Below are positions 48,572 to 57,164 of a stretch of DNA of 64,000 nucleotides, piece by piece. Where the stretch lies: assembly GCF_002994635.1 (NCBI RefSeq), contig NZ_PVNL01000135.1, positions 372,001 through 436,000 of the forward strand, read 5' to 3'. The notes beneath the pieces were generated by a model. It made no database searches. It worked only from the letters and a program-made list of their open reading frames with translations, and was not told where the DNA came from. This stretch comes from Enhygromyxa salina (lineage in GTDB: Bacteria; Myxococcota_A; Polyangia; Nannocystales; Nannocystaceae). The translations under genes were made by a program, and so were the position numbers. The stretch's first letter is position 1; each line of letters begins with the position of its first letter.

Positions 48572-50053
48572 ATGCGCTTCATCGATCGTGTTCGCATTCA
48601 GGTTCGTGCCGGCGACGGTGGCGATGGGGCGGTCGCGTGGCGCCGTGAGGCTCACGTGCCCAAGGGCGGCCCGGCCGGCGGCGACGGTGGTGACGGCGGC
48701 GACGTGTGCCTGGTCGTCGACGCCCAGCTGTCGACCTTGCTCGAGCTCAAGTACCGCCAGCACCACGACGCCGAGAGCGGCCGCCCAGGCGGCGGCGCCA
48801 GCAAGAACGGGCGCGGCGGGGAGCTCCTGGAGATCCGCGTGCCAGTTGGCACCGCGGTCTACTACGAGGGTGAGGCCACCGCTCACGGTGAGACACCTCC
48901 GTGGCTCGACGGTGCGCCCGACGGGATCACGATCGAGTCCGATGATGACGGCGATGACGGCGAGGGCATGCAGAATTTCTGGGTCGTCGGCGATCGCGTC
49001 GTCGATCATGATCCAGGTCTAGACGACCCGGACGCCGATCCTGATGGCGAGCAAGCTGACGACGCTGATGGCGGCGAGGCCGAGCAAGCCGAGGCCGAGC
49101 CACAGACCACCGCCTCGCTGGTCGAGTTCGGCGAGCTCGACCAGCAGCGGCTCGAGCTGATCGAGCTCGGCGCGCCCGCCGAGGTGATCGCGGCCGGCGA
49201 GACCATCTCGAGCGGCGCCCAGCGCCGTCACATCCGCCCGCGTGGACGCCGTCAGGGCCAGCGCGACGAGCCCCGCAGCTACGAACCCGGCGAGCTGATC
49301 TGCGACCTCGACCACGACGGCGAGCGCGTGCTGATCGCCCGCGGCGGCCGAGGTGGGCGGGGCAACGTGCACTTTCGTTCCTCGACCAACCGCTCGCCCG
49401 ACCGCGCCGAGCCGGGCACGGCCGGCCAGGGCATGTGGCTGCGGCTCGAGCTCAAGCTGCTCGCCGACGTCGGCATCGTCGGCTACCCCAACGTCGGCAA
49501 GTCCACCTTGATCAGCAAGATCTCGCGCGCGCGGCCCGAGATCGGCGCCTACCCCTTCACGACCCTGACCCCGCAGCTCGGCGTCGTCAGCCTGCCCGGC
49601 GACGATCATCACCACCGCAGCATGGTCGTCGCCGATGTGCCCGGCCTGGTCGACGGCGCCAGCGAGGGGCGTGGCCTGGGTCACGAGTTCCTGCGTCACC
49701 TCGAGCGGACCCGCGTGCTCCTGCATCTGCTCGCGCCCGATCCAACCCCCGGGCGCGAGCTGCTCCGCGATCTCGACGCCCTCGAGGGTGAGCTGCGTCG
49801 CTACGGCCCGATGTTCGAGGGTCGCCCGCGCGTGGTCGCGCTCAACAAGATCGACACCGACGAAGGCCGCGAGCTGATCAAGCAGACCCGCCGGGCGCTT
49901 CGCAAGCGCAACATTCCGTTGTTTGCGATCAGCGCTGTCACCGGCGAGGGCACCGACGCCCTGCTCGAAGCGCTGTGGCGACGGCTGCAGCTGCACAGCC
50001 AGGTGAGCGGCCCAAACACTGGGTCCACGGCCGAGTCTGAGCCCTCGTCCTGA
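48572..50053 (+). CDS. obg: Obg GTPase with a large acidic insertion in the Obg fold
   Basis: The 493-residue protein has an N-terminal Obg domain (RVRIQVRAGDGGDGAVAWRREAHVPKGGPAGGDGGDGGDV) and a G domain with P-loop GYPNVGKST (304-312), DVPGLVDGASEGRGLGHEFLRH and NKID. Typical Obg has about 340-430 residues. Here the Obg fold is split between VPVGTAVYY (91-98) and ELICDLDHDGERVLIARGG (241 on) by about 140 residues rich in Asp/Glu (GDDGEGMQ, DDPDADPDGEQADDADGGEAEQAEAE) that end in a basic patch (RRHIRPRGRRQGQRDEPR). Obg binds 50S subunits in assembly and stress signalling. The insert is in the loop near the ribosome-contacting face. Catalytic motifs are intact. Confidence 0.95.
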   Translation: MRFIDRVRIQVRAGDGGDGAVAWRREAHVPKGGPAGGDGGDGGDVCLVVDAQLSTLLELKYRQHHDAESGRPGGGASKNGRGGELLEIRVPVGTAVYYEGEATAHGETPPWLDGAPDGITIESDDDGDDGEGMQNFWVVGDRVVDHDPGLDDPDADPDGEQADDADGGEAEQAEAEPQTTASLVEFGELDQQRLELIELGAPAEVIAAGETISSGAQRRHIRPRGRRQGQRDEPRSYEPGELICDLDHDGERVLIARGGRGGRGNVHFRSSTNRSPDRAEPGTAGQGMWLRLELKLLADVGIVGYPNVGKSTLISKISRARPEIGAYPFTTLTPQLGVVSLPGDDHHHRSMVVADVPGLVDGASEGRGLGHEFLRHLERTRVLLHLLAPDPTPGRELLRDLDALEGELRRYGPMFEGRPRVVALNKIDTDEGRELIKQTRRALRKRNIPLFAISAVTGEGTDALLEALWRRLQLHSQVSGPNTGSTAESEPSS

Positions 50054-50224
50054 CCTGTCGAACAGCCTCCATGGCCGCCGTCGTTTGGTTCCTTCACCCC
50101 AATTAGTGGCCACCCAAGCGTTGGCCCCAGGCCGCGAGTTCCGGCACTGAACGGCCGCTCTCGATCATTGATCCTGACCGCTTCGCGGCTGGCGAGGCCC
50201 GAGTCGCCCTGATACCGTTGTGGG

Positions 50225-51220
50225 GTGTCGCGTTCCAAGTGGAACTCTCGTCCGTGGGCTTGGCTCGCGGTGTTGACGTTGGCGTTCGTGGTCTCGCTGT
50301 CGGGCTCGCTCACCTCGGTGAGTCTCGCCGCGCCGCCTCCGGCGACCGGTCAAGCGATCCCGCCTGACGATCTGCCGCAGGGCCAGCCGGCCGAACAACC
50401 AGCGACGCCGCCCGAAGACGACGACACGGCCGACCTGTTTCAGACCACCGAGACCCCCGATGGGGTCGACTCCAGCCGCCGCGAGAGCGAGATCTACGGG
50501 GCCCGGATCGACGGCCTGCAGGGCGAGGTCGACGACCTCAAGGAGCGCATCTTTCGTAGCAAGGCGCGGCTGTCGGTCCTCAAAGAGACGGTGCTGCACG
50601 GGGTGCTCGCGGGCAGCCGGGTGATCATCGCTCACCGCAACCTGATGGGCTCGCAGTTTCGCCTGACCAAGCTCGCGGTGATCCTCGACGGCGCGCAGAT
50701 CTACGCGCGCACCGACGACAGCGGCGCCCTCGATCAGGAAGACGAGCTGACCGTGCTCGACGGCAACATCGTCCCCGGGCCCCACACGATCACGGTCGAG
50801 CTGACCTACCAGGGTCAGGGGTTTGGCGTGTTCAGCTACCTCAACGGCTACACGTTCGAGAGCCGCAGCTCGCACAACTTCACCGCCCCCGAGAACGGCT
50901 CGGTCCGGCTCATGAGCTCGGGCTTCGAGAAGGGCAACGTGACCACGGAGATGAAGGATCGGCCCAGCATCGACTGGCAAGAGATCCCGCTCGACGCCTC
51001 CGGCAAGCCGCTCCCGCAGGTCCAGCGCAAGCCCGGCAAGTCGCCGAGCAAGTCCAAGTCGAAGACCAAGCCCGCGACCAAGAAGCCCTCGGAGCCGGCC
51101 AGCCCGGGTACCAGTTCGAGCCCGGCCGCCGACAAGCCCGCGACCCCGGCCGCCCAAAAACCCGCCGCTCAGAAGCCCGCCGCCCAGAAGCCCGCCGAGC
51201 CCAAGCCCGCGGGCGAGTGA
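50225..51220 (+). CDS. exported protein with coiled-coil and Lys/Pro/Ala tail, first gene of a glt/agl-like cluster
   Basis: The 331-residue product (GTG start) has a signal peptide (WAWLAVLTLAFVVSLSGSLTSVSLA). A Pro/Gln-rich linker is followed by a helical coiled-coil segment (about 85-125: EIYGARIDGLQGEVDDLKERIFRSKARLSVLKETVLHG). A beta-rich domain follows (130-240: LTKLAVILDGAQIYARTDD...ITVELTYQGQGFGVFSYLNGYTF), and the tail is Lys/Ala/Pro-rich with repeated AAQKP (residues about 255-331). Its stop overlaps the next start by GTGA (51217-51220), so the operon is coupled. Such AP-rich tails occur in envelope proteins that cross peptidoglycan. I do not recognise a named family. Confidence 0.65.
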   Translation: MSRSKWNSRPWAWLAVLTLAFVVSLSGSLTSVSLAAPPPATGQAIPPDDLPQGQPAEQPATPPEDDDTADLFQTTETPDGVDSSRRESEIYGARIDGLQGEVDDLKERIFRSKARLSVLKETVLHGVLAGSRVIIAHRNLMGSQFRLTKLAVILDGAQIYARTDDSGALDQEDELTVLDGNIVPGPHTITVELTYQGQGFGVFSYLNGYTFESRSSHNFTAPENGSVRLMSSGFEKGNVTTEMKDRPSIDWQEIPLDASGKPLPQVQRKPGKSPSKSKSKTKPATKKPSEPASPGTSSSPAADKPATPAAQKPAAQKPAAQKPAEPKPAGE

Positions 51221-53652
51221 GCACCCGCGCAACGCAGCCAGCAATGCAGCAACGCGGCAAACTCTTGATCTCGCTGGCGGCGATCCTGTTCGTCGACGCC
51301 GCGATCGTCATGCGCCCGGCCCCGGCCGTCGCCGCTCCAGGTCGCGAGTTCGACCTCGACGTTGCGATCGAGCGGATCGAGGACATCGAGTCGGTGCTGG
51401 TCTCGGCCGAGAACGCCGCCAACCTCGAGCACGAAGAGACCGAAGAAGAGCTCGCCAAGCGGGTCGTGACCGGGCAGCTCATGCTCGTCGACCGCGACGT
51501 CGAGCGGGCCGCGATCGTGTTCCTGGACGTGCTCGAGAACCACCCGGGCAGCCTCGCCGCGAGTCAGGCGCTGTACTTCCTCGGTGAGGCGCTGGCGCTG
51601 CTGCAGATGGATCGCTGGGCGATCGAGTGCTTCAGCGGCAACCTGATCGACAACTCCGAGGACGGCCGCCGCTACCACCAGCGCAGCATGGCCCGGATGT
51701 TCGACCTCGCGGTCCCGCGCCGCGACGAGGGCTTCGCCCGACGCCCCGGGCTCTCGGCCACCCCGGAGGTCCGCGCGCGGCTCGAGGCGATCGGCATGAA
51801 CGTCGAGATCGAGCCGCCGCAGGGCAAGGTCGACGAGGCCGTGATCACCCGCATCGCCGTCGGCGTCGCCGCGATCGCCCCCGAGCAGCGCGAGCTCGAG
51901 CTGCGCTACGCGTTCGGTCGCTGGCTGTACTTTCGTGGCGACTACGCAGCCGCGATCACGGAGTTCGACAGCCTCTCCCCGTTCAGCGTGCCAATGTCCG
52001 GCGGCGGGCTCGGAGCCAAGTGGCGGATCCGTGCGTCGTACTTCGCGGCGACCTCAGCCCTGGCGATGGGCGAGATCGACGACGCGATCGGTCGGTTCGA
52101 GGCCATGACCGTGGCCACCCCGATCAACGAGCGAGACAAGCGGATCGTCGAGCTCGCGTGGCTGGCCCGCGCCCGCATCCACCACGATCTGGCCGAGACC
52201 GATCTCGCCGTCCATGCCTATCGGCGCATCTCTCGCGACTCGCCGTTCTTCGCCGAGGCCATGTACGAGACCGCCTGGACCCTGCTGCGCGCGGGCAACC
52301 ACGAGCGCGCGCTGCAGGCCCTGGATCTCCTGTTGGTCTACGACCCCGACGGCCCGATCGTGCCCGAGATCAAGCAGCTGCGCGGCAAGGTCAAGATCCA
52401 GATGCGCGACTGGCAGGCGGCCGAGGGCGAGTTCCTGGCCCTGCGCCGCGAGTTCGACGAGCTGTCCCAGCGGCTCGGCCGGCAGCTCGAGGCCAAGGCC
52501 GACGCCGCCGGGTACTTCTCGGCCGTCGCCGCCGAGGACATGCAGCACTTCTCGCTCGGCGCGGTGATGCCCGTCGAAGCGGTGCCCGTGGCCGACACGC
52601 TCCCGCGCGCGGTCCAGACCGTCGAGCTCGCGCAGGAGGTCGGCGAGGTCGAGCAGATGCTGTTCGAGACCCGGGCCCTGCTCGCGCGCATGGAAGAGGC
52701 CGTCAAGGCCAGCGAGCGGGCCCGCCTGTTCACGGATCTCGGCGCGCACCTGAGCTCGCTCGACTCCGCCGACCTCGAGATCATCGAGCTCAAAGAGAAG
52801 CTGCTCGTGCGGGCCCGAACCGGGATCACCGGGGCCGGCATGGCCGACATCGAGGCCCAGCGCCAAGCCCTCAAAAAGCGAGTCGACAACCCGCTCGGTG
52901 ACGGCAGCAGCCGCGACGACGTGACCGGGAGCCTGCGCGAGCGCGCCGAGCAGCTGCACCAGCTCGACCTCACCGTTCAGGCCCTGCGCGCCCAGCTGAT
53001 CGCGACCGAGCGCTACTACGAAGAGACCCGCAAGGACCAGCGCATCGACCCCGAGGGGTTCCTCAAGCAGGCCACCGAGCTGCGCGACGAGGTCGCCGGG
53101 CTCGAGCTCACCGTCGCCACGCTCGAGGCCGACGTCGAGCGGGTTCAGACCGCGCTGCGGTTCTCGGATCCCTGGGCCGAGGCCCAGCGCCGCGCCGTGA
53201 ACGAGTACACCAAGTTCCTCGACCGCGCGTTCGCGGCGCTCATGAAGGTCCGCGCCGACGCCAGCGCGAAGAAGGTCTGGGACCGGGCCGTCTCGCTGCA
53301 CGGTCGCGTCAGCGAGGGCCGCGAGCGGCTCGACAACGCGGCCGGCCGCCGCCTGCGTCGCGCGATTCAGATCCTCCGCGAGGAGCGGGTCAACCTCGAT
53401 CGCTACAAGCTCGAGCTCGAGGACAACAAGGGTGAGGCCCGCGAGCTCGTCGGCGAGGTCATGCAGGCCAGCTACCGCGACGTGGTCGGCGAGCTCGCCA
53501 ACCTCGTGACCCGCTCCGAAGTCGGCCTGCTCGACGTCGCCTGGGCCATCCAAGAGGTCGAGTCCGAGGAGATCCGTCGGCTCGAGACCACCCGCGACCG
53601 CGAGACCCGCGAGCTCCAACGCGTGATCGACGAAGCCCTGGAGGAGGAGTGA
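51217..53652 (+). CDS. large exported TPR/coiled-coil repeat protein
   Basis: The 811-residue product (GTG start; an ATG at 51244 is also possible) has a signal peptide (KLLISLAAILFVDAAIVM...AVAA). Repeating helical hairpins typical of TPR follow (SLAASQALYFLGEALALLQMDRWAIECF; RIRASYFAATSALAMGEIDDAIGRFEAM; LARARIHHDLAETDLAVHAYRRIS; AWTLLRAGNHERALQALDLLLVYDPDG). A long coiled-coil region (about 560-800) contains Arg/Glu-rich heptads. It lies between two other exported proteins in the cluster and is co-translated with them. This layout resembles the large periplasmic proteins of the Myxococcus Glt/Nfs systems; which named protein it matches cannot be decided without alignment. Confidence 0.72.
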   Translation: MSTRATQPAMQQRGKLLISLAAILFVDAAIVMRPAPAVAAPGREFDLDVAIERIEDIESVLVSAENAANLEHEETEEELAKRVVTGQLMLVDRDVERAAIVFLDVLENHPGSLAASQALYFLGEALALLQMDRWAIECFSGNLIDNSEDGRRYHQRSMARMFDLAVPRRDEGFARRPGLSATPEVRARLEAIGMNVEIEPPQGKVDEAVITRIAVGVAAIAPEQRELELRYAFGRWLYFRGDYAAAITEFDSLSPFSVPMSGGGLGAKWRIRASYFAATSALAMGEIDDAIGRFEAMTVATPINERDKRIVELAWLARARIHHDLAETDLAVHAYRRISRDSPFFAEAMYETAWTLLRAGNHERALQALDLLLVYDPDGPIVPEIKQLRGKVKIQMRDWQAAEGEFLALRREFDELSQRLGRQLEAKADAAGYFSAVAAEDMQHFSLGAVMPVEAVPVADTLPRAVQTVELAQEVGEVEQMLFETRALLARMEEAVKASERARLFTDLGAHLSSLDSADLEIIELKEKLLVRARTGITGAGMADIEAQRQALKKRVDNPLGDGSSRDDVTGSLRERAEQLHQLDLTVQALRAQLIATERYYEETRKDQRIDPEGFLKQATELRDEVAGLELTVATLEADVERVQTALRFSDPWAEAQRRAVNEYTKFLDRAFAALMKVRADASAKKVWDRAVSLHGRVSEGRERLDNAAGRRLRRAIQILREERVNLDRYKLELEDNKGEARELVGEVMQASYRDVVGELANLVTRSEVGLLDVAWAIQEVESEEIRRLETTRDRETRELQRVIDEALEEE

Positions 53653-56600
53653 TGAACGGCTCTCGACGCGTGTTCAGGTCGTCGGTTGTCAGCGCGATCA
53701 GCCTCGGCAGCCTGTGCTTGCTGTTGGCTGCGGAGGTCGCCGCCTCGGGGCCCACCAAGTCGGCCAGCGGCGGCGAGCAACTGATCGGCCTCCCCGGTGA
53801 GCCCGGCTCGGGCGTGGGCCGGGTCGTCGAGGGCGCTGGCGATCCGATCCGCCTGCAAGCCCCGCTGCCCCGCCGGCCCCGCAACGAGGACGAGGCCAGG
53901 GCGATCGGCGAGCTCGAGGAGATCTTCGAGCGCTTCGAGTCCGCCGCGATCGCCACGGAGGACACGCTCCGCGATCAGCTGATCATCGAGTTCGAGGCCG
54001 GCCAAGAGGAGCTCGACAACCAGTTCGAGCGCGAGCTGCGAGAGCACCGCGCCCAGGCCCGATCGCTGCGCGCCAAGGCGATCACCCGCTACGAAGACTT
54101 CCTCGAGCTCCACCCCAACGACGCCGCCTGGACCCCGGAGATCATGTTCCGGCTCGCGGAGCTGCACTTCGAGTCGTCGCTCGAGCGCTATCAGCGACAA
54201 GAGGACGCCTGGCAAGACGAGCTGGTCGCGCTCGAGAAGCGCCGCGAGGCCGGCGAGCAGAACCTGCCCGACATGCGCCCGCCGCCGACCGTCGACTACC
54301 AGCGCTCGATCGAGCTGCTGACCCGGGTCGTCGGCGGGTTCCCCCGCTACGCGCTCAACGACGCCGCGCTGTACCGCATGGGCGTGCTGCTGTACGAGAG
54401 CGAAGAATTCGACGCCAGCCGCCAGGCGTTTTTGGCGCTGTCGTGCGCGAACCGGTACGGGGTCCCCAACGAGGACTTCTCCAACATCGTCTCGACCTCG
54501 CAATTTCGGCTCGGCGACTACCAGAGCTGCGTGCCGCTGTCGGACAAGAGCACCTTCGTGGCCGAGAGCTGGCTGCGCGTCGGCGAGCTCCACTACGACG
54601 TCGACGAGCTCGACCCGGCGCTCGAGGCCTACACCCAGGCGCTCGGTGAGCGCGGCAGCAGCCTGTTCGCCCAGGCCCTGCTGCGCATCGCGTTCACGAC
54701 CTACCTCAAGCGCGACTTCGCCGGCTCGATCGCCCGATTCGACGAGTACATCCTCTACGCGGACTCGCTCAAGGGCACCGACAAGTACGACGACGAGGCA
54801 GCCTACCGCGGCGACGTGATCCGCTGGATGGCCAAGACCTACAACGAGGAGGACTGGGACGGCAACGGCCGCCGCGACAAGGTCTACGGGCTCAAGCGCC
54901 TCGAGCAGGACTACGCCGAGCGCAAGGACGAGCCGCACGTCCCGGAGATCTACGCCGCCTACGCCGACTTGCTCGCCTACGAGACCGAGTTCGAGGGCGC
55001 CGTGGAGATCTACGAGCTGGCCCTCGCGCGCTGGCCCCTGGCCGCCGCGGCGCCGGAGATCCAGTCCAAGATCCTCGACGCCTGGAAGGCCCAGCGCGAC
55101 GACCGGCGGATCACCGAGGCCCGCGACAAGCTCGCGACCAACTACCTGCGCGGCACCAACTGGTACTACGCCAACGAGAACGACCCCGACGCGATCGAGC
55201 GGGCGTTCAAGCTGGCCGAGGACGCCCTCGTCGCGACCGCCGTGGATCACCAGGCGCGGGCCCAGGCGCTGCGCTCCGACGGCAACACCGAGGCCGCCAA
55301 GGTCGAGTACCAGATCGCCGCGCGGGCCTACGCGGCCTACCTCGAGCGGTTCCCCAACACCGCGAGCTCCTACGAGTACCGCTACAACTTCGCCGACTCG
55401 CTGTACTACTCGGATCAATTCCTGGACTCGGCCAAGCAGTTCGCGATCGTCCGCGACTCCAACCTCGACAACCGCCTGCAGGCCGACGCCGCCAGCGGCG
55501 TGGTCTCGGCGCTCGAGTCCTACGCCGAGATCCAGACCGCGGCCGGCAAGTACACCCTGCCCGACATGCCCAAGGATCCCGACGCGGGTCCGTACGAGCC
55601 GCTGACCGTCCCGCCGCTGGCCGCCGCGCTGCAGTCGGCCTACGACCGCTACGCCGAGCTCAACCCCGACAACGAAGACGCCGCCACGATCATCTTCAAG
55701 TCCGGCGAGATCAGCCAGCGCCACAACCTGTTCGCCGACGCCCGCCCACGCTTCCAGCGGGTCATCGATCGCCACTGCGACGCCGACGTCTCGATCAACG
55801 CCAGCTTGGCGCTGATCGACGGCTACGCGCTGCAGGGCCAGCTCACCGAAGAGATCGTCAAGAACATGAAGAACTGCGGCAGCGGCGACGCCAAGACCGA
55901 GTTCGCTGGCAAGCTGCGCTCGATCGGCAACGCGGTGATTTTTCAAGAGGCCACCTTGTTGTTCGAGGCCGGCGAGTTCGAGGCCGCCGCGGATCGCTAC
56001 GTCGCGCTCGTCGACCAGGCGCCCGACGATCCCCACGCCGACAACGCGCTCAACAACGCGGCCGTCGCCTACGAGAACATCGGCCGGTTCGAGAGCGCGT
56101 CAAACACCTACGAGCGCATCTACACCACCTACAAGCCGTGCAGCGCGCCCAAGCTCAAAGAGGGCGAGAAGTGCAGCGAGTTCGCCGACTATGCGCTGCT
56201 GCGCACCGGCTTCAACCACTCGCGCTTCTTCGAGTTCGAAGAGGCGGTCGACAAGTACATCGTGCTTGCGACCAAGGACGACTACAAGAACAGCGAGTAC
56301 CGGCTGACCGCGCTGCGCAACGCCGCGAGCTTGCAAGACAGCCTGCAAGAGTACGAGAAGTCGGCCAAGCTCTACTACGAGGTCGCCAAGAAGGCCGAGG
56401 CCCCAGCCGAGAAGGCCGAGGCCATGTACCAGGCCGCCGAGGTGCTCGAGAAGGCCGGCAACGACAGCAAGACGATCGCGGCCTACAAGGCGTTTCTCAA
56501 GGCTCACGGCGGTCAAGCCGATCAGGCCCTGCGCGAGGTCGAGGCTCACCTCCGGCTCGGGCAGCTGTACCGCAACGGCAAGGATCGCAAGTCCGCGACC

Positions 56601-57164
56601 CGCGAGCTGCAGGCCGCGATCGACCTCTACGCGGCCCGCGGGCTGCAAAACGGCACGCCCGAGGCCGCGCTCCCGGCCGAGGCCCAGTTCCTGCTCGCCG
56701 AGTACGAGCTCGAGGACGTGGTCAAGCTCAAGATCAAGTCGACCAGCAACAAGAAGATCGGTGAAGAGGCCAAGAAGCTGTTCGACTCGCTCGTGAGGGT
56801 GTCGTCGGAGTACGACAAGGTCTTCCCTTACCGCTCGTTCGACTGGGCGCTCGCGGCCATGTTCCGGCGCGGCTACGCGTTCGAGACCGTCGCCGCCACC
56901 GTGACCGACTCGCCCGTGCCCAGCCAGCTGCGCAAGGGCTCGGAGGCCTACTACGCCTACAAGATCACGATCCAGGACCAGATGGAGCCGCTCAACCAAA
57001 AGGCGATCGGGCTCTACGAGGAATGCATCGCGCGCAGCAAGGAATTCCGCGTCAACAACGTGTGGACGGCCCGCGCGCTCGAGCGCCTCAACGTGTTCAA
57101 GGCCGACGAGTACCCCTCGCTGCGCGACGCCGCGCTGACCCTCGAGCTGGAGGACCGACGATGA
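53652..57164 (+). CDS. very large periplasmic TPR-repeat protein, GltD/NfsD-like by context
   Basis: The 1170-residue product has a signal peptide (VVSAISLGSLCLLLAAEVAA) and about fifteen TPR-like repeats throughout (for example YTQALGERGSSLFAQALLRIAFTTYLKRDF; DNALNNAAVAYENIGRFESASNTYERI; EKAEAMYQAAEVLEKAGNDSKTIAAYKAFL). ATG 53652 overlaps the preceding stop (TGATG) and GAGGAGGAG precedes it. Its length matches the large GltD/AgnA and NfsD proteins of Myxococcus xanthus, which are periplasmic scaffolds spanning the envelope. No transmembrane segments are visible besides the signal. Function in this strain inferred from context. Confidence 0.75.
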   Translation: MNGSRRVFRSSVVSAISLGSLCLLLAAEVAASGPTKSASGGEQLIGLPGEPGSGVGRVVEGAGDPIRLQAPLPRRPRNEDEARAIGELEEIFERFESAAIATEDTLRDQLIIEFEAGQEELDNQFERELREHRAQARSLRAKAITRYEDFLELHPNDAAWTPEIMFRLAELHFESSLERYQRQEDAWQDELVALEKRREAGEQNLPDMRPPPTVDYQRSIELLTRVVGGFPRYALNDAALYRMGVLLYESEEFDASRQAFLALSCANRYGVPNEDFSNIVSTSQFRLGDYQSCVPLSDKSTFVAESWLRVGELHYDVDELDPALEAYTQALGERGSSLFAQALLRIAFTTYLKRDFAGSIARFDEYILYADSLKGTDKYDDEAAYRGDVIRWMAKTYNEEDWDGNGRRDKVYGLKRLEQDYAERKDEPHVPEIYAAYADLLAYETEFEGAVEIYELALARWPLAAAAPEIQSKILDAWKAQRDDRRITEARDKLATNYLRGTNWYYANENDPDAIERAFKLAEDALVATAVDHQARAQALRSDGNTEAAKVEYQIAARAYAAYLERFPNTASSYEYRYNFADSLYYSDQFLDSAKQFAIVRDSNLDNRLQADAASGVVSALESYAEIQTAAGKYTLPDMPKDPDAGPYEPLTVPPLAAALQSAYDRYAELNPDNEDAATIIFKSGEISQRHNLFADARPRFQRVIDRHCDADVSINASLALIDGYALQGQLTEEIVKNMKNCGSGDAKTEFAGKLRSIGNAVIFQEATLLFEAGEFEAAADRYVALVDQAPDDPHADNALNNAAVAYENIGRFESASNTYERIYTTYKPCSAPKLKEGEKCSEFADYALLRTGFNHSRFFEFEEAVDKYIVLATKDDYKNSEYRLTALRNAASLQDSLQEYEKSAKLYYEVAKKAEAPAEKAEAMYQAAEVLEKAGNDSKTIAAYKAFLKAHGGQADQALREVEAHLRLGQLYRNGKDRKSATRELQAAIDLYAARGLQNGTPEAALPAEAQFLLAEYELEDVVKLKIKSTSNKKIGEEAKKLFDSLVRVSSEYDKVFPYRSFDWALAAMFRRGYAFETVAATVTDSPVPSQLRKGSEAYYAYKITIQDQMEPLNQKAIGLYEECIARSKEFRVNNVWTARALERLNVFKADEYPSLRDAALTLELEDRR

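Noticed and set aside
53472..56036. An 854-codon open frame on the minus strand, and many similar long antisense frames (for example 7264-8898, 52054-53619)
   Set aside because: They lie opposite genes with clear signal peptides, motifs and G/C third-position bias. In such GC-rich DNA the opposite strand stays open by codon structure; the translations are Arg/Gly/Leu/Asp-rich without family signs.
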